A DNA stretch of 64,000 nt from Burkholderia ambifaria (GCF_001443045.1 NZ_LKPJ01000002.1:271121-335120); one strand, 5' to 3'; counted from the stretch's first letter, positions 35,697-44,698 are shown. Numbers and translations are program-made. Notes: generated by a model not told the origin, from the letters alone.

Positions 35697-36161
35697 TCAC
35701 TCGCCGCAATACCGCACAAGCAAATCCGCCTCCGTTTCATGTACCTCGACAGGCAGGCTCGTCGCACCCGCATACGCCAGATAGCGCGCGCGATGCTGAC
35801 CGTTCCGGAACGACGCGACGCCGACTTTCGACAAGCCCGGAATGCCGAGCAGCGTCCGCGTTCTCGTTTCGCGAAACGTGATGAACGGCATGTCGGGTAT
35901 CCGGGCTTCGGTCGGGTCGAGGAAATCGCGGATGCCCGCGGCCTTGCCGGGCGGCCAGTACTGAACCGACGGCAGCACATAGTCGGTTGTGTCGCGATCG
36001 GCGCAAGCGAGCAGTTTCGCCAGGTCGACCGTCACCACGCAATGTCGCGAGTCGTCGGATGCGAATACCCGCTTGAGATGCGTATAGGCATAGGCGGCAT
36101 GTCCCGGAAGCTGGATGATCCAGACATCGACGCCGTCATGTTGTGCCCGAGCGAGTGTCAT
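35697..36161 (-). CDS. Plasmid fertility inhibition factor-like / ParB-Srx-fold protein
   Basis: A 154-residue protein starting MTLARAQHDGVDVWIIQLPG. The C-terminal part VGVASFRNGQHRARYLAYAG (about 117-136) looks like the ParB/sulfiredoxin-fold motif FxDGRHRxxxL, with Asn in place of the usual Asp. Small proteins of this look are annotated as plasmid fertility inhibition factors (Osa/FiwA-type) in Burkholderia. AAGGAAAC precedes the ATG at 36161. The name rests on the single motif and memory of the family, so it is tentative. Confidence 0.5.
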   Translation of the reverse strand: MTLARAQHDGVDVWIIQLPGHAAYAYTHLKRVFASDDSRHCVVTVDLAKLLACADRDTTDYVLPSVQYWPPGKAAGIRDFLDPTEARIPDMPFITFRETRTRTLLGIPGLSKVGVASFRNGQHRARYLAYAGATSLPVEVHETEADLLVRYCGE

Positions 36162-36476
36162 TGTTTCCTTGGGTGGCGCGAACGATTTTTGTGCCCGGAG
36201 TGTAGCAGCGCGGCCTCGGCCGCGGAGCACGCAGATACCCGAAACGGACGGGCAAGATCATGCGCGAAAGAACGCGGTGCGAGATCGGTCACGAAAAGGG
36301 TACTTGATTGATGCGGCCATGCATTTTCAGTCGACGTCGACAGCTTGCGAGAATATCGCGATACTGCCCGTCGGAATGACGCGTGGTCCGAAATTCACAA
36401 GATTCACGCAGTGTGTGAAGCCGGACAGGCATGGCGCATCATAAGAACCGAGAGGGCGGATTGGCCGCAGAAAATC

Positions 36477-36890
36477 ATGTCGCCGGTACTTGAGATCGAA
36501 TATCTCGATTATCGCTTCACCGCGATACTCGAAACCCGGGAAACGGGGCGCGTCGCCGTGGCCGACTGGCAACTGGATTCCATTTCGCGACGCAAGACAT
36601 TCGCGTGGGCCGTGCTCGACCGCTTCCTCAAACGCAATGACTTCGCCGACGAAGACGACGCGCGCGCCAATATCGTCGACTGGCTGGAGCAGTTGGTCAG
36701 CCCGCGGGGCGCGTCGCTCGTCGAAATCACCGTGACGAAAGCGGCTGCGGCTGGCGTTGCTGGTGCCGCCGATGCGGTCGCCAGTGATGCTTGCGCCGCG
36801 GAAATCGTCAGTGAAGTCGTCGTTGATATCGCCAGTGATCTCGACTGGATCGACATACTTTCCGGTTGGTTGACGGATGGCCCGGTGTAG
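36477..36890 (+). CDS. Acidic protein of unknown function (137 aa)
   Basis: A 137-residue acidic protein: an N-terminal mixed domain (MSPVLEIEYLDYRFTAILET, about 1-80) followed by an Ala/Val/Asp-rich C-terminal part (about 85-125) of low complexity and a hydrophobic end (DLDWIDILSGWLTDG). The start is uncertain; the ATG at 36477 lacks a strong ribosome binding site and a longer frame begins at 36345. No family recognised. Confidence 0.5.
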   Translation: MSPVLEIEYLDYRFTAILETRETGRVAVADWQLDSISRRKTFAWAVLDRFLKRNDFADEDDARANIVDWLEQLVSPRGASLVEITVTKAAAAGVAGAADAVASDACAAEIVSEVVVDIASDLDWIDILSGWLTDGPV

Positions 36891-37238
36891 CGTCAGGTTT
36901 GCCTCGTTTCAAAGCGAATGCTGTCGATCGTGAAACGTTATTTCACGAAAATCCGGAGAGGAAATCGCTGAATCAAGGAAAAACGGAATCACGCCGCTTT
37001 GAGAATGCACACGACATGCTGGAGACTGGCGCGCGATTAAAAAACGCCGATATAAATCAAAAAAATCCGGACTCGAAACCCGAAAAGAAGAACGCTGCTG
37101 ACTGCCGGTGATCTTCGTGATTCTCGCGCCGGCCGTGGGTCTTGCACTCGAGCCGTGACGCGATGCACGCGGGGCTTCCGGTTGAAAGGGTGAGTTGCCG
37201 CACAGACGGTCCCACGAGCCACGATCACAATCTGACCG

Positions 37239-37305
37239 GTTGACCGTTCTACCCCGGCCCGGTCAACTGTTTCCCCGCTCGCTCGCGCAGGAGCGGGGGC
37301 TTTTT
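37239..37305 (+). ncRNA. Candidate small RNA 3' part: hairpin plus terminator
   Basis: GTTGACCG (37239-37246) pairs with CGGTCAAC (37260-37267), followed 5 bases later by CCCCGCTC (37273-37280) pairing with GAGCGGGG (37291-37298) and a run of T. No open frame ends here. A stem-loop followed by a strong terminator is typical of trans-acting small RNAs. The 5' end and promoter are not identified. Confidence 0.4.
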
Positions 37306-37466
37306 GCCCGTCCGACGCATGCAAGACGCGTCGGCGGAACCGGACAGGCGTTCGGCAGGCGGCGCTTCGCGCCCCGGCATCCGTTCGCCTGATCCGCCTG
37401 AATCGCTTTCCTCGTGCCTGAGCGATCGCTTGGGCCCATTGCCGGTTACGGCCGGCGATGCCTTGG

Positions 37467-37504
37467 TCCCGGCGGCGCACGCCCGCACTGCCGGGATGCT
37501 TTTT
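37467..37504 (+). terminator. Second intrinsic terminator of the gene-free stretch
   Basis: TCCCGGC (37467-37473) pairs with GCCGGGA (37490-37496), followed by TGCTTTTT. It stops rightward transcription before the convergent DUF695-RraB gene. Confidence 0.65.
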
Positions 37505-37557
37505 GTCCCGGACCCGTCAATGCCCGGTCGCGCGCAACGCGCGGGTCGGCCGGATCA

Positions 37558-38298
37558 TCACGCCTGCTCGACGCTCGTTTCCCAGCCGTCGTATTCGCCG
37601 CCGAGCGAGCGTACCTCGCGATTGATCTCGAGCGTATGGTGCGTGATGTCGGCCAGCACCATCGTGCCTTCGTGCGCGAACCGCACGGCCGATTTGCCGT
37701 CCTCGGTCGGTGCGACCGATTCGACCGGATAGCCTTTCGACTCGGCCCAGTCGGCGAACTGGTGCGCGTCGCTCGGCTCCGGGAAGTAGGCCCAGTGCAT
37801 CACGCGCCGGCGGATATCGCTCACGTCGCCTTTCTGCCGCAGTGCCTCGAGCACGCGCATGTCGCGCATCAGTTGCCAGTCGTCGTCGGTCGGGTAGAGC
37901 GTGCGCCAGTAGGTTTCCTTGTCAGGATCGTCCTGGTAGGCGTACTGAAGTGCATAGGTTGTCTGTTCGGCCAGCGAGTCGACGATCTCGGCCGCGGCTT
38001 CTTCGTCGAACGACACGTAGAACAGGAAATCCTGGTTGCCGTCGACCGTGATGCGGCCGACCTGTACGCCGTCCTTCGCGGTCACGGCGGCATCCAGCAG
38101 ATCCTCGATCTTGGTGAGATCGGCGAACTCGTCAGCGCTCGGCAGGCCGTCGGGCGTCGGATGCGCAAACGTGATGCGCACGCTGAGCAGCGACGTGCGC
38201 GGGTCGCTCTCGGCGATTTCCGCAAAGCCGTGATTGAAGCTGATGAAGGCCTGATGGTCGCCCATTCTGGCAGGGAAGGTTCCCCAGGCGTCGGTCAT
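37558..38298 (-). CDS. DUF695 / RraB-domain protein
   Basis: A 246-residue cytoplasmic protein that joins an N-terminal DUF695 domain (about 1-135, MTDAWGTFPARMGDHQAFIS ... FLFYVSFDEEAAAEIVDSLA) to a C-terminal RraB-like domain (about 145-240, starting DDDWQLMRDMRVLEALRQKG and including HWAYFPEPSDAHQFADWAES). RraB proteins inhibit RNase E in E. coli; the role of the fusion is unproven. GGGAGAA precedes the ATG at 38298; a longer frame to 38655 is not needed. Confidence 0.8.
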   Translation of the reverse strand: MTDAWGTFPARMGDHQAFISFNHGFAEIAESDPRTSLLSVRITFAHPTPDGLPSADEFADLTKIEDLLDAAVTAKDGVQVGRITVDGNQDFLFYVSFDEEAAAEIVDSLAEQTTYALQYAYQDDPDKETYWRTLYPTDDDWQLMRDMRVLEALRQKGDVSDIRRRVMHWAYFPEPSDAHQFADWAESKGYPVESVAPTEDGKSAVRFAHEGTMVLADITHHTLEINREVRSLGGEYDGWETSVEQA

Positions 38299-38497
38299 GT
38301 GTTTCTCCCGTGCACGATTGTCTGTTGACGGTTGCAAAGCGTCCCAATGTATCATCGAAAAACGCGTTGGCCGATGCCGCGCCGACGATTGCCGGCCCGG
38401 CCGACCCGGTGGCGGTCGAATTCGCGCGGCCTCGCGCGATCGTCGGCTGCCATCGTCAGGCGTTCGCCCGGCCACAACCGTTTCGAAGGAGATTCCG

Positions 38498-38806
38498 ATG
38501 TCGATGTTCGCGGTGAATGGTGTCCGAATCGATGTGCGCAGTGCGCGTGTGACGCATGTGCGCTGGGCGGCCGTCAATCCGGCGGACCGGTCGTGGGCGG
38601 CGACGCCGAGCGAGGCGTCGGTGGCGGAGGTGGCGCGCGCGCTTGCGGCGGGCAACGACGTTCACGCCGTATTCGACGAAGTGGACGGAACGGCGGTGGG
38701 GCCGAAGCTGAAACGTGTGCTGTATCGCGACGCGTCGGAGGGGATCGAGCTCGACATCGATGCGACGAACGAGTCGCGCACGCTGCGTGATCTTCCGCAG
38801 ATCTGA
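38498..38806 (+). CDS. Small conserved protein of unknown function (102 aa)
   Basis: A 102-residue soluble protein starting MSMFAVNGVRIDVRSARVTH. It has a beta-rich N-terminus (VRIDVRSARVTHVRWAAV) and an acidic C-terminal part (VLYRDASEGIELDIDATNES). GAAGGAGA lies 7 bases before the ATG, a good ribosome binding site. No family recognised. It is divergent from the DUF695-RraB gene. Confidence 0.65.
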   Translation: MSMFAVNGVRIDVRSARVTHVRWAAVNPADRSWAATPSEASVAEVARALAAGNDVHAVFDEVDGTAVGPKLKRVLYRDASEGIELDIDATNESRTLRDLPQI

Positions 38807-38872
38807 ATGGCGATCGGCGCGTGTTCACGCGAGCCGGCCACAAGAACGCATCACGCTATCGCGCACGAAGCC

Positions 38873-39100
38873 ATGACCAGATGCCCAGTCATCCCGTTGG
38901 CAGCCGCACTCTGTCTGATGCTTGCGGCCTGTCAGACTGAACCGGTACAGCCGTCTCCCGAGACCGCATCTGCGACGGTTCCCGCATCGTCGCCTGCGAC
39001 GCCGATTCGCGGAATCGGTCTCGCGCCGCACCTCGCGGGGCAGAGTCACTGGGCAGTCGGTCAATGCACGTCCAACGGCGCGGTCAAGGTGTGCAATTGA
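38873..39100 (+). CDS. Small lipoprotein
   Basis: A 75-residue protein with a lipoprotein signal (MTRCPVIPLAAALCLMLAAC, Cys20 in the lipobox LAAC) and a short Pro/Ser/Thr-rich mature part ending VGQCTSNGAVKVCN with two Cys. The rest is a probable flexible linker. Upstream in-frame starts exist (38807) but would hide the signal. Function unknown. Confidence 0.65.
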   Translation: MTRCPVIPLAAALCLMLAACQTEPVQPSPETASATVPASSPATPIRGIGLAPHLAGQSHWAVGQCTSNGAVKVCN

Positions 39101-39123
39101 CGGGAGCGGGAGCGGCCGAAGCG

Positions 39124-39647
39124 ATGAACGAAGCAAGCGAGGCGGACGATTCACGCTGGCATGTCGATCCGGTTGCGGGTACGGTGACTGCCGCGTTACC
39201 GATGGTCCTGCCGGTCGACAGCCGCAGTTTCAGGCGCAAGGCGATCGTCTGCGCGGTGCTGGCCGGGTTGGTCGCGTGCGGCTATGCGGCCGATCGGACA
39301 CTCTGGCCGCGTTGCTGGCGCTCATCAGCGGCGGCTTTTTCTTCGTGTCGCGCCGCAAGATGGCGCTGCATATCGACGAAACCGGCTTCAGGCTGATCGG
39401 TGCCGTGCAGGAAAAGCCGGTCACGCGATGGCGCGACGTGACCGAATTCGGGATCGTCAGCGTCGCGGGCAACCGTTACATCGGCTACCAGTTCTCGGCG
39501 CATTCGCCGCGCATGAAGGTGCCCGGCGGCGTGATGCTGCCGATCAACCGGTTCGCGGACCTTCCGCTCGACGCGGTCGCCGCACTGCTCGAAACGTGCC
39601 GCCGGCAGTTCGCCATGCCGGATGATTCGGTTGGCCAGCCGAACTGA
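39124..39647 (+). pseudogene. PH-like membrane protein gene with a frameshift
   Basis: Two reading frames together make one sensible protein. The first (from ATG 39124) gives MNEASEADDSRWHVDP... and a membrane segment (RRKAIVCAVLAGLVACGYAA). Near 39295 the frame must move by one base to continue as TLAALLALISGGFFFVSRRK, a second membrane segment, then a bacterial-PH-like domain (IDETGFRLIGAVQEKPVTRW ... YIGYQFSAH) to the stop at 39645-39647. The shift equals loss of one base. It is either a true pseudogene or a sequencing error; the downstream half is clearly coding by composition. Confidence 0.65.
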
Positions 39648-39813
39648 TTTCGCGCATCGTGCGCGACCTCGCCGGCCTGTCGCGGACGAATACAAAAAAA
39701 TCCCGGCACGCGTGTCGATTTCCGTCGAGCCCGTCCGTCGTAGCATCGGAGGCGTGCGCATCGTGCGTCCGTCCCGATTTCCGATACGACAACCGACTGA
39801 AGGAGCGACACCC

Positions 39814-40287
39814 ATGGCCACGTCCGTTAACCCGATCCCGGAAGGGATGCGCACGCTGACGCCGCATCTGATCTGTGCCGGCGCAGCCGCAGCCATCGAT
39901 TTCTACAAGCGCGCGTTCAACGCGACCGAACGGTTCCGCCTGCCGACACCGGACGGACGGCTCGCTCACGCATGCCTCGCAATCGGCGATTCGACGCTGA
40001 TGCTCGTGGACGAAATGCCGGAGCATGGCGCTCTCGGACCGAAGACGCTGAAAGGCACGCCGGTCTGCCTGCACCTGTTCGTGCCGGACGCCGATGCGAC
40101 GATCGCGCAGGCCGTCGCGGCCGGCGCAACGGTCACGATGCCGGCGGCCGACATGTTCTGGGGCGATCGCTATGGGCAGGTGGAGGATCCGTTCGGCCAT
40201 CGCTGGTCGATCGCAACCCATCAGCGCGATCTGACACCCGAACAGATCGCGGAAGCGATGGCGAGCGCGCCGCCGTGCGGAAGCTGA
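39814..40287 (+). CDS. VOC-family (PhnB-like glyoxalase fold) protein
   Basis: A 157-residue vicinal-oxygen-chelate fold protein of the PhnB/YdcH type. It begins MATSVNPIPEGMRTLTPHLI, and contains AAAAIDFYKRAFNATERFRL, KGTPVCLHLFVPDADATIAQ and FWGDRYGQVEDPFGHRWSIA, the usual strand-helix repeats. Family members bind metals or small ligands; the E. coli homologue has no firm role. AAGGAGCG precedes the ATG. It stands alone. Confidence 0.85.
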   Translation: MATSVNPIPEGMRTLTPHLICAGAAAAIDFYKRAFNATERFRLPTPDGRLAHACLAIGDSTLMLVDEMPEHGALGPKTLKGTPVCLHLFVPDADATIAQAVAAGATVTMPAADMFWGDRYGQVEDPFGHRWSIATHQRDLTPEQIAEAMASAPPCGS

Positions 40288-40988
40288 CCGGGCCGGGTGA
40301 ATCGGGCTGACGCCGCGCGCGGCCGCGGTTGCGGTTGCAGCGGCGAGCATCAGCGCATATCGGCGCGCGGCCCGTCCGCACTCAAGCGCCGGTGGCGTTG
40401 CCGCGTTGCTTGTCCTCGCGCCGCCACGACGAGTGATGGAGTGCCGGCATGTCGGTGCGACGCGGGCACTTTACGCGTCGAGCAGTGCCGTGGAGCAGGC
40501 AATTTGATGTCCGGTGGCTCAAGCTGTCCGGCGGCGCGCCGTAAACAGGGCGAGATCAATCGTTCATCTATCGCACCATGGTTCGAGTTCCGTACGCGGG
40601 ATATCTCGCGTTTGCGTTGTACCTGCTCTATCCGATGGTCCAGAACACGCTGACCTTCAGCACGGAGTGCGTACTCGGTGTGCTGCCGGGCGGCAATCGC
40701 GATCTATCGAAACCTTCCGCAAGCGACGCGCATGTGCGGGCGAGCCGGTGCGTCGCGACCGCGCAGATCGCGGAGCGATCGCCCGACGTTCACTGATTTC
40801 ATTGCATTGATGCCACGGATCGCTGCGCTGTCACGCCTGGTGAGCCGGCCATTCGGCGAGGTTGAGTACGCGTCGTGCCGCAGCCGCATTCCGGCTCTTG
40901 GTGAGGAAACGCTAAAAATTCCACGGGCCTGGCGATCGAAGCATCGTCTCCCGTATACTCTGGCGCCCATTAACTCCATGCATATTCC
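40288..40988. other. 700-base stretch without a convincing gene
   Basis: The only frame of note (40578-40796, MVRVPYAGYLAFALYLLYPM...) begins with a hydrophobic segment but has no ribosome binding site and loses its character after about 30 residues; it may be a gene remnant. The last 60 bases hold the promoter region of the nuclease gene. Confidence 0.5.
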
Positions 40989-41738
40989 ATGCGGAAATAT
41001 TTCGCAGGCGTGCTGCTGGCACTAGCCACGCACGCATTCGCATCCGACGACTGTTCCCAGTTCAGCCCACGAGGAGAGCATCCCGTCCTGGTCAACGCCA
41101 AGATGGCCTCGAAAGCGCATCTGCTTTGCTATTCCGATTTCGAAATACTGCATTCGGGAATCACACATGGCCCATTGTGGTCTGCAGAGCACCTGACCCG
41201 CGCTCACCTGACGGCCGCAAAGAGCGAGGTGCGAACCAATCGCTTCTTCGAAGAACGTCGCCTGCCTGCAGGCGAGGGCGCTCGGCTTTCCGATTATCGC
41301 AAGAGCGGATTTGATCGAGGACACATGAGTCCGGCGGGTGATCGCTGGAACGACCAGGCGATGGCCGATTCGTTTTCGCTTGCAAACATGGTGCCGCAGA
41401 ACCCGACAAACAATCGTCGCTTATGGGCGCGCATCGAGGGCGCCGTTCGTCGCATTGGCATGAGCGCCGCCGACACGTACGTCGTCACTGGCCCGATGTT
41501 CAAGGGTGGGGAACTGCAGACGATCGGGGAGTCGGGCGTGATCGTTCCTACTCAAATTTTCAAGGTAGTCTATGTTCCCGAGAAGCGTCTCGCATTTGCT
41601 ATCGTGGTGAACAATTCGGCAACCAATCACTACGACATCGCAACGGTGCACGAACTCGAGGCGCAAAGCGGATTGCGGTTCCCCGGCATTCCGGAAGCGC
41701 TGAAAGATACCCGTATAGGAGGCTTAAATGGAGTTTAA
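40989..41738 (+). CDS. Secreted or periplasmic DNA/RNA non-specific endonuclease (DRGH family)
   Basis: A 249-residue beta-beta-alpha metal nuclease like EndA/NucA. A signal peptide is visible (MRKYFAGVLLALATHAFA, cleavage about 18). The catalytic motif reads DRGHMSPAGDR (about 110-120), with the His as general base, and Asn residues follow in NMVPQNPTNN (about 134-143) for metal binding. Such enzymes degrade DNA and RNA outside the cytoplasm. The stop overlaps the start of a small gene by 11 bases. The lower GC content suggests horizontal origin. Confidence 0.88.
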   Translation: MRKYFAGVLLALATHAFASDDCSQFSPRGEHPVLVNAKMASKAHLLCYSDFEILHSGITHGPLWSAEHLTRAHLTAAKSEVRTNRFFEERRLPAGEGARLSDYRKSGFDRGHMSPAGDRWNDQAMADSFSLANMVPQNPTNNRRLWARIEGAVRRIGMSAADTYVVTGPMFKGGELQTIGESGVIVPTQIFKVVYVPEKRLAFAIVVNNSATNHYDIATVHELEAQSGLRFPGIPEALKDTRIGGLNGV

Positions 41739-41991
41739 GGCGTTTGCAGATGACTCTGCCATGCTGAATATTCATGGCGACGACTTCACCGTCACAAACG
41801 ATCCGGAGTGCATCGTGTTGTCGGGAACGTTGGAAGTGACGCGTGACAAAGCCGGCCTGGCAGCGGCGCTTGCGCTACAGCAGGCGATCGCAAGTATTGT
41901 CGACGTACTTCAGCAGGATCCTTCGCTTCCCGAGCACGTCGCGAAGGAGCCTCTTAAGCCAACCGGCAAGGTCAAAAACCCGTTCGCGTGA
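41728..41991 (+). CDS. Small protein overlapping the nuclease gene, possible inhibitor
   Basis: An 87-residue protein starting MEFKAFADDSAMLNIHGDDF, with a beta-rich N-terminal half, a central helix (LAAALALQQAIASIVDVLQQ) and a Pro/Lys-rich tail. A near-consensus AGGAGG lies inside the nuclease coding end, 5 bases before its ATG, so it is made together with the nuclease. No signal peptide is seen. Coupled small genes after nucleases can encode immunity proteins, but there is no direct support here. Confidence 0.65.
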   Translation: MEFKAFADDSAMLNIHGDDFTVTNDPECIVLSGTLEVTRDKAGLAAALALQQAIASIVDVLQQDPSLPEHVAKEPLKPTGKVKNPFA

Positions 41992-42299
41992 CGCGCCGAA
42001 TGGTAATCGTTCGACTTTGAGGGAAGGATTTGCGCCAGGTGCCATCGGCGGGGCTTTATGCAAGGCGTCGGCGACAGTGGTGGGCGCGGGACTTGACGCG
42101 CCATCACCATTTCGTGCCAGGCTATGCCGCGGTAATTCGAGTTGAAATGATTGTGGCCTACGCCAGCCGGCCCGGCAAATCTTCCACCTGCTCACCGCGT
42201 GTACGTACGTGTTCGAGCTTTTCCGACATGGATCGGTAGGCTCGGTGATTCGGCCGTGCGAAGAGCGGGCGGCGATCGATGACAACCTGGCTTTGATAC
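41992..42299. other. Convergent intergenic stretch
   Basis: About 300 bases between the small nuclease-linked gene and the convergent porin gene. I see no gene, tRNA or clear terminator hairpin with a T-run. Confidence 0.4.
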
Positions 42300-43370
42300 T
42301 CAGAACGCGCTTCGCAACCCGAGCCCCGCCGAATCGCCATGTCCGTAGCCGCTCGCGCGATCGTGCATGTAGGCTACGTAGATGTCGGTCCGTTTGGACA
42401 GGCGGTAGTCGTAACCGAGCGCCCAGGTCGTTCTCGACGGGCGGTCGCGCCCGTGGCTTTTCGCGGCCATGACCGACGCGAGCAGCGTGCCGAAGCCGAG
42501 CGGCACCGCCGCGCCCACCTGTCCGCTGTGCGTGCCGAGCCCGCCGCTGTCGATTGCGTCGTGCACGTACTGGTAGAACGCGGTGAACTTCACGACCTTC
42601 AGGTCATAGCCGATGCCTGCCAGCACGGCATCCTGCTGCGTGAAGCCGGCGATGGAAGCATTCAGGTCGCCCGGTGTCCGGTCGTATTTCGCCTGATGGA
42701 ACGCGAGCGTCGCGCTGAACGCACCGTGCCGGTCGTAGGTGACGCTGCCGCCCCATTGGTTCGCGCCCATGTGGCCCGCTTCGTTGCCGCTCGCATAGAT
42801 CAGGCTCGCCTGCAGCGCGTGCTCGCCGGGTGTCGAAACCAGCACCGAGTTGCTCCAGCCGTTGTCGCCGACGAGCCCTTGCCCCGACACACCCTTGTAC
42901 ATCTGGTTCAGCGCCGGCGAAAAGCCGAACGACGTCGAGAACGGATTGAAGCGAACGGCGGAGATGTAATACGGTGTCGTATTGCGTCCCGCGCGCAGTA
43001 CGCCATACGGCGTCGCGACGCCGACATACGCATTGCGCCCGAAGAACGTATCGCCGCCGAAGCGGCCGGCGCCGCCGTTCGACGGGCGCATGAACGCTTC
43101 GAGCGCGAACTGCAGTGCGTAGCCGCCGCCGAGATCCTCGCGGCCGCCGATGCCCCAGAAGCTCGTCGTGAAGCCACCCGAATTCATCGCATACGCGCGG
43201 GGCTTGCCGAGACTCTTCTGCGCGCCGACGTAGACGTCGGCCAGCCCGTACAGCGAGACGGACGACTGGGCCGTGGCGTCGTCGGCGATCGCGCAGGCGA
43301 GCAGCGATGCGCCGAGGGTTGACAGCAACCGGCGACGTTGGCCGGCATTCCGGATTGATTGAGTAGGCAT
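42300..43370 (-). CDS. OmpC-type general porin (first of two)
   Basis: A 356-residue 16-strand outer-membrane porin of the betaproteobacterial Gram-negative porin family. The N-terminal signal region (RRRLLSTLGASLLACAIADD..., cleavage before QSSVSLYGLADVYV) is atypically long. The L3 region is recognisable in the RNAYVGVATPYGVLRAGRNT segment, and the protein ends in a terminal Phe (GLGLRSAF), as BamA recognition requires. The start is uncertain: ATG 43370 has no strong ribosome binding site. It follows the second porin gene by 66 bases and probably ends the catabolic operon. Confidence 0.88.
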   Translation of the reverse strand: MPTQSIRNAGQRRRLLSTLGASLLACAIADDATAQSSVSLYGLADVYVGAQKSLGKPRAYAMNSGGFTTSFWGIGGREDLGGGYALQFALEAFMRPSNGGAGRFGGDTFFGRNAYVGVATPYGVLRAGRNTTPYYISAVRFNPFSTSFGFSPALNQMYKGVSGQGLVGDNGWSNSVLVSTPGEHALQASLIYASGNEAGHMGANQWGGSVTYDRHGAFSATLAFHQAKYDRTPGDLNASIAGFTQQDAVLAGIGYDLKVVKFTAFYQYVHDAIDSGGLGTHSGQVGAAVPLGFGTLLASVMAAKSHGRDRPSRTTWALGYDYRLSKRTDIYVAYMHDRASGYGHGDSAGLGLRSAF

Positions 43371-43436
43371 ACTGATCGATTCGTGTGAAGGAACGAAAGG
43401 CGGACGAGGGCGCGACGGCACCCGTCGAACGGAACG

Positions 43437-44537
43437 TCAGAACACGTGGCGGATGCCCGCGCGCCCGACGGCCTGCTTCTGGTTGCCGGACGGATTGAAG
43501 CCCGCGATTTGCGCGACCGGCGCGTCGCCGGCCGCCTTCTGGAACGCACACATCGCATAGACGCTCGTGCGCTTGGACAGCGCGTATTCGACGCTCAGGT
43601 TGAACTGGTGATACTTCGGCTCCGCGTTCGTCGCGTGGTCGCGGCCTGTCGTGTACGTATATCCGGCGCCGATCGTCACGGCCGGTGTCGGCGTGACGAG
43701 CGTCGACAGCTCGTAGTTCTGGAACGTCGCGTCGTGCCCGGCGCTGCCCTGCTGGAAGTTCGTGTTCGTGAAGTCGGCCAGCAGCTTGAGCCACTGCACG
43801 ACCTGGTACGACGCGCCGACGCCGAACACCTTCTGCGCACGTGCCGCATCGAGATAGTTGCCGTAGATCGCATTCGTGAAGCCCGGATAGTTCTGGTAGC
43901 CCTGCGTCGACACGCCCGGGTTGTTGATCCGCAAATAGCCGATGCCGAAGCCGACCGGGCCCGCCGCGTAGCTCGCACCGACGCTGAACGTCGCGTTGTC
44001 GGAGAAGCGGCCCGGCTGCCCGCCGAACGCATAGAGGCCGCCGAACGTGACGCCCGCGATCGTGGGGCTGCGGTATTTGACCGCGTTCGAGATCGGGAAA
44101 CCGTTGTCGGTGTTGTCCATGTCGTTCGGGTGCGCAAAGTAGTAGCCGCCGATGTTGCCGTTCAGCGTGAACGGCTCGACGTAGTCGACGATCGAATCCC
44201 ACTGGCGGCCGAGCGTGAGCGAGCCGAGCTTCGTGTCGTTCAGGCCGACGTACGCGTTGCGCGAGAACGCGAGGCCGCTGCCGAGGCGACCGGAGTTGAG
44301 ATCGAAACCGCTTTCGAGCCGGAAGATCGCGCTCAGGCCGCCGCCGAGATCCTCGGTGCCGCGCACGCCCCAGCGGCTGCCGGCCGTCACGCCCGACGCG
44401 AGCTGCACGAGATGTTTGCCCTGCACGTTCGAGACGTAGTCGACGCCGTCTTCGACGATGCCGTACAGCGTGACGCTGCTTTGCGCGTGGGCGGTAGCTG
44501 CCGCGGCAAGCGGTAGCGCGAACAGGATTTTTTTCAT
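43437..44537 (-). CDS. OmpC-type general porin (second of two)
   Basis: A 366-residue outer-membrane porin with a clean signal peptide (MKKILFALPLAAAATAHA, cleavage before QSSVTLYGIVEDGV). Typical segments: GVRGTEDLGGGLSAIFRLES, RNAYVGLNDTKLGSLTLGRQ (the family signature near L3) and the C-terminal Phe in AGIRHVF. It lies 161 bases downstream of the ergothionase-like gene on the same strand. The pair of porins probably raises outer-membrane permeability for the operon's substrate; this is inferred from position. Confidence 0.92.
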   Translation of the reverse strand: MKKILFALPLAAAATAHAQSSVTLYGIVEDGVDYVSNVQGKHLVQLASGVTAGSRWGVRGTEDLGGGLSAIFRLESGFDLNSGRLGSGLAFSRNAYVGLNDTKLGSLTLGRQWDSIVDYVEPFTLNGNIGGYYFAHPNDMDNTDNGFPISNAVKYRSPTIAGVTFGGLYAFGGQPGRFSDNATFSVGASYAAGPVGFGIGYLRINNPGVSTQGYQNYPGFTNAIYGNYLDAARAQKVFGVGASYQVVQWLKLLADFTNTNFQQGSAGHDATFQNYELSTLVTPTPAVTIGAGYTYTTGRDHATNAEPKYHQFNLSVEYALSKRTSVYAMCAFQKAAGDAPVAQIAGFNPSGNQKQAVGRAGIRHVF

Positions 44538-44698
44538 GATGAGGGTTCAGTGCGGGTGGTTGAAAGACGGTGAACGATGGTTCGATCCGGTCGCGTGTAA
44601 AGCGATCGGACGTGCGTGCTCCGCACCGCGATCGGAAGACGATCGCGGCGGCGGGTGTGGCAGCTAACGGGTGAAACGAAGGAAGGGTGGTGCGCCGC

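Larger units (their letters stand above)
36891..37557. other. Gene-free stretch with two plus-strand terminators
   Basis: No credible protein gene. It contains a hairpin pair ending in a terminator (37239-37305) and a second terminator (37467-37504). These suggest small RNAs transcribed rightward. The left part (36891-37130) is AT-richer and holds nothing recognisable. Confidence 0.5.

Noticed and set aside
40578-40796. Small membrane protein gene (72 codons)
   Set aside because: Hydrophobic start but no ribosome binding site, and the frame loses coding character after about 30 codons.
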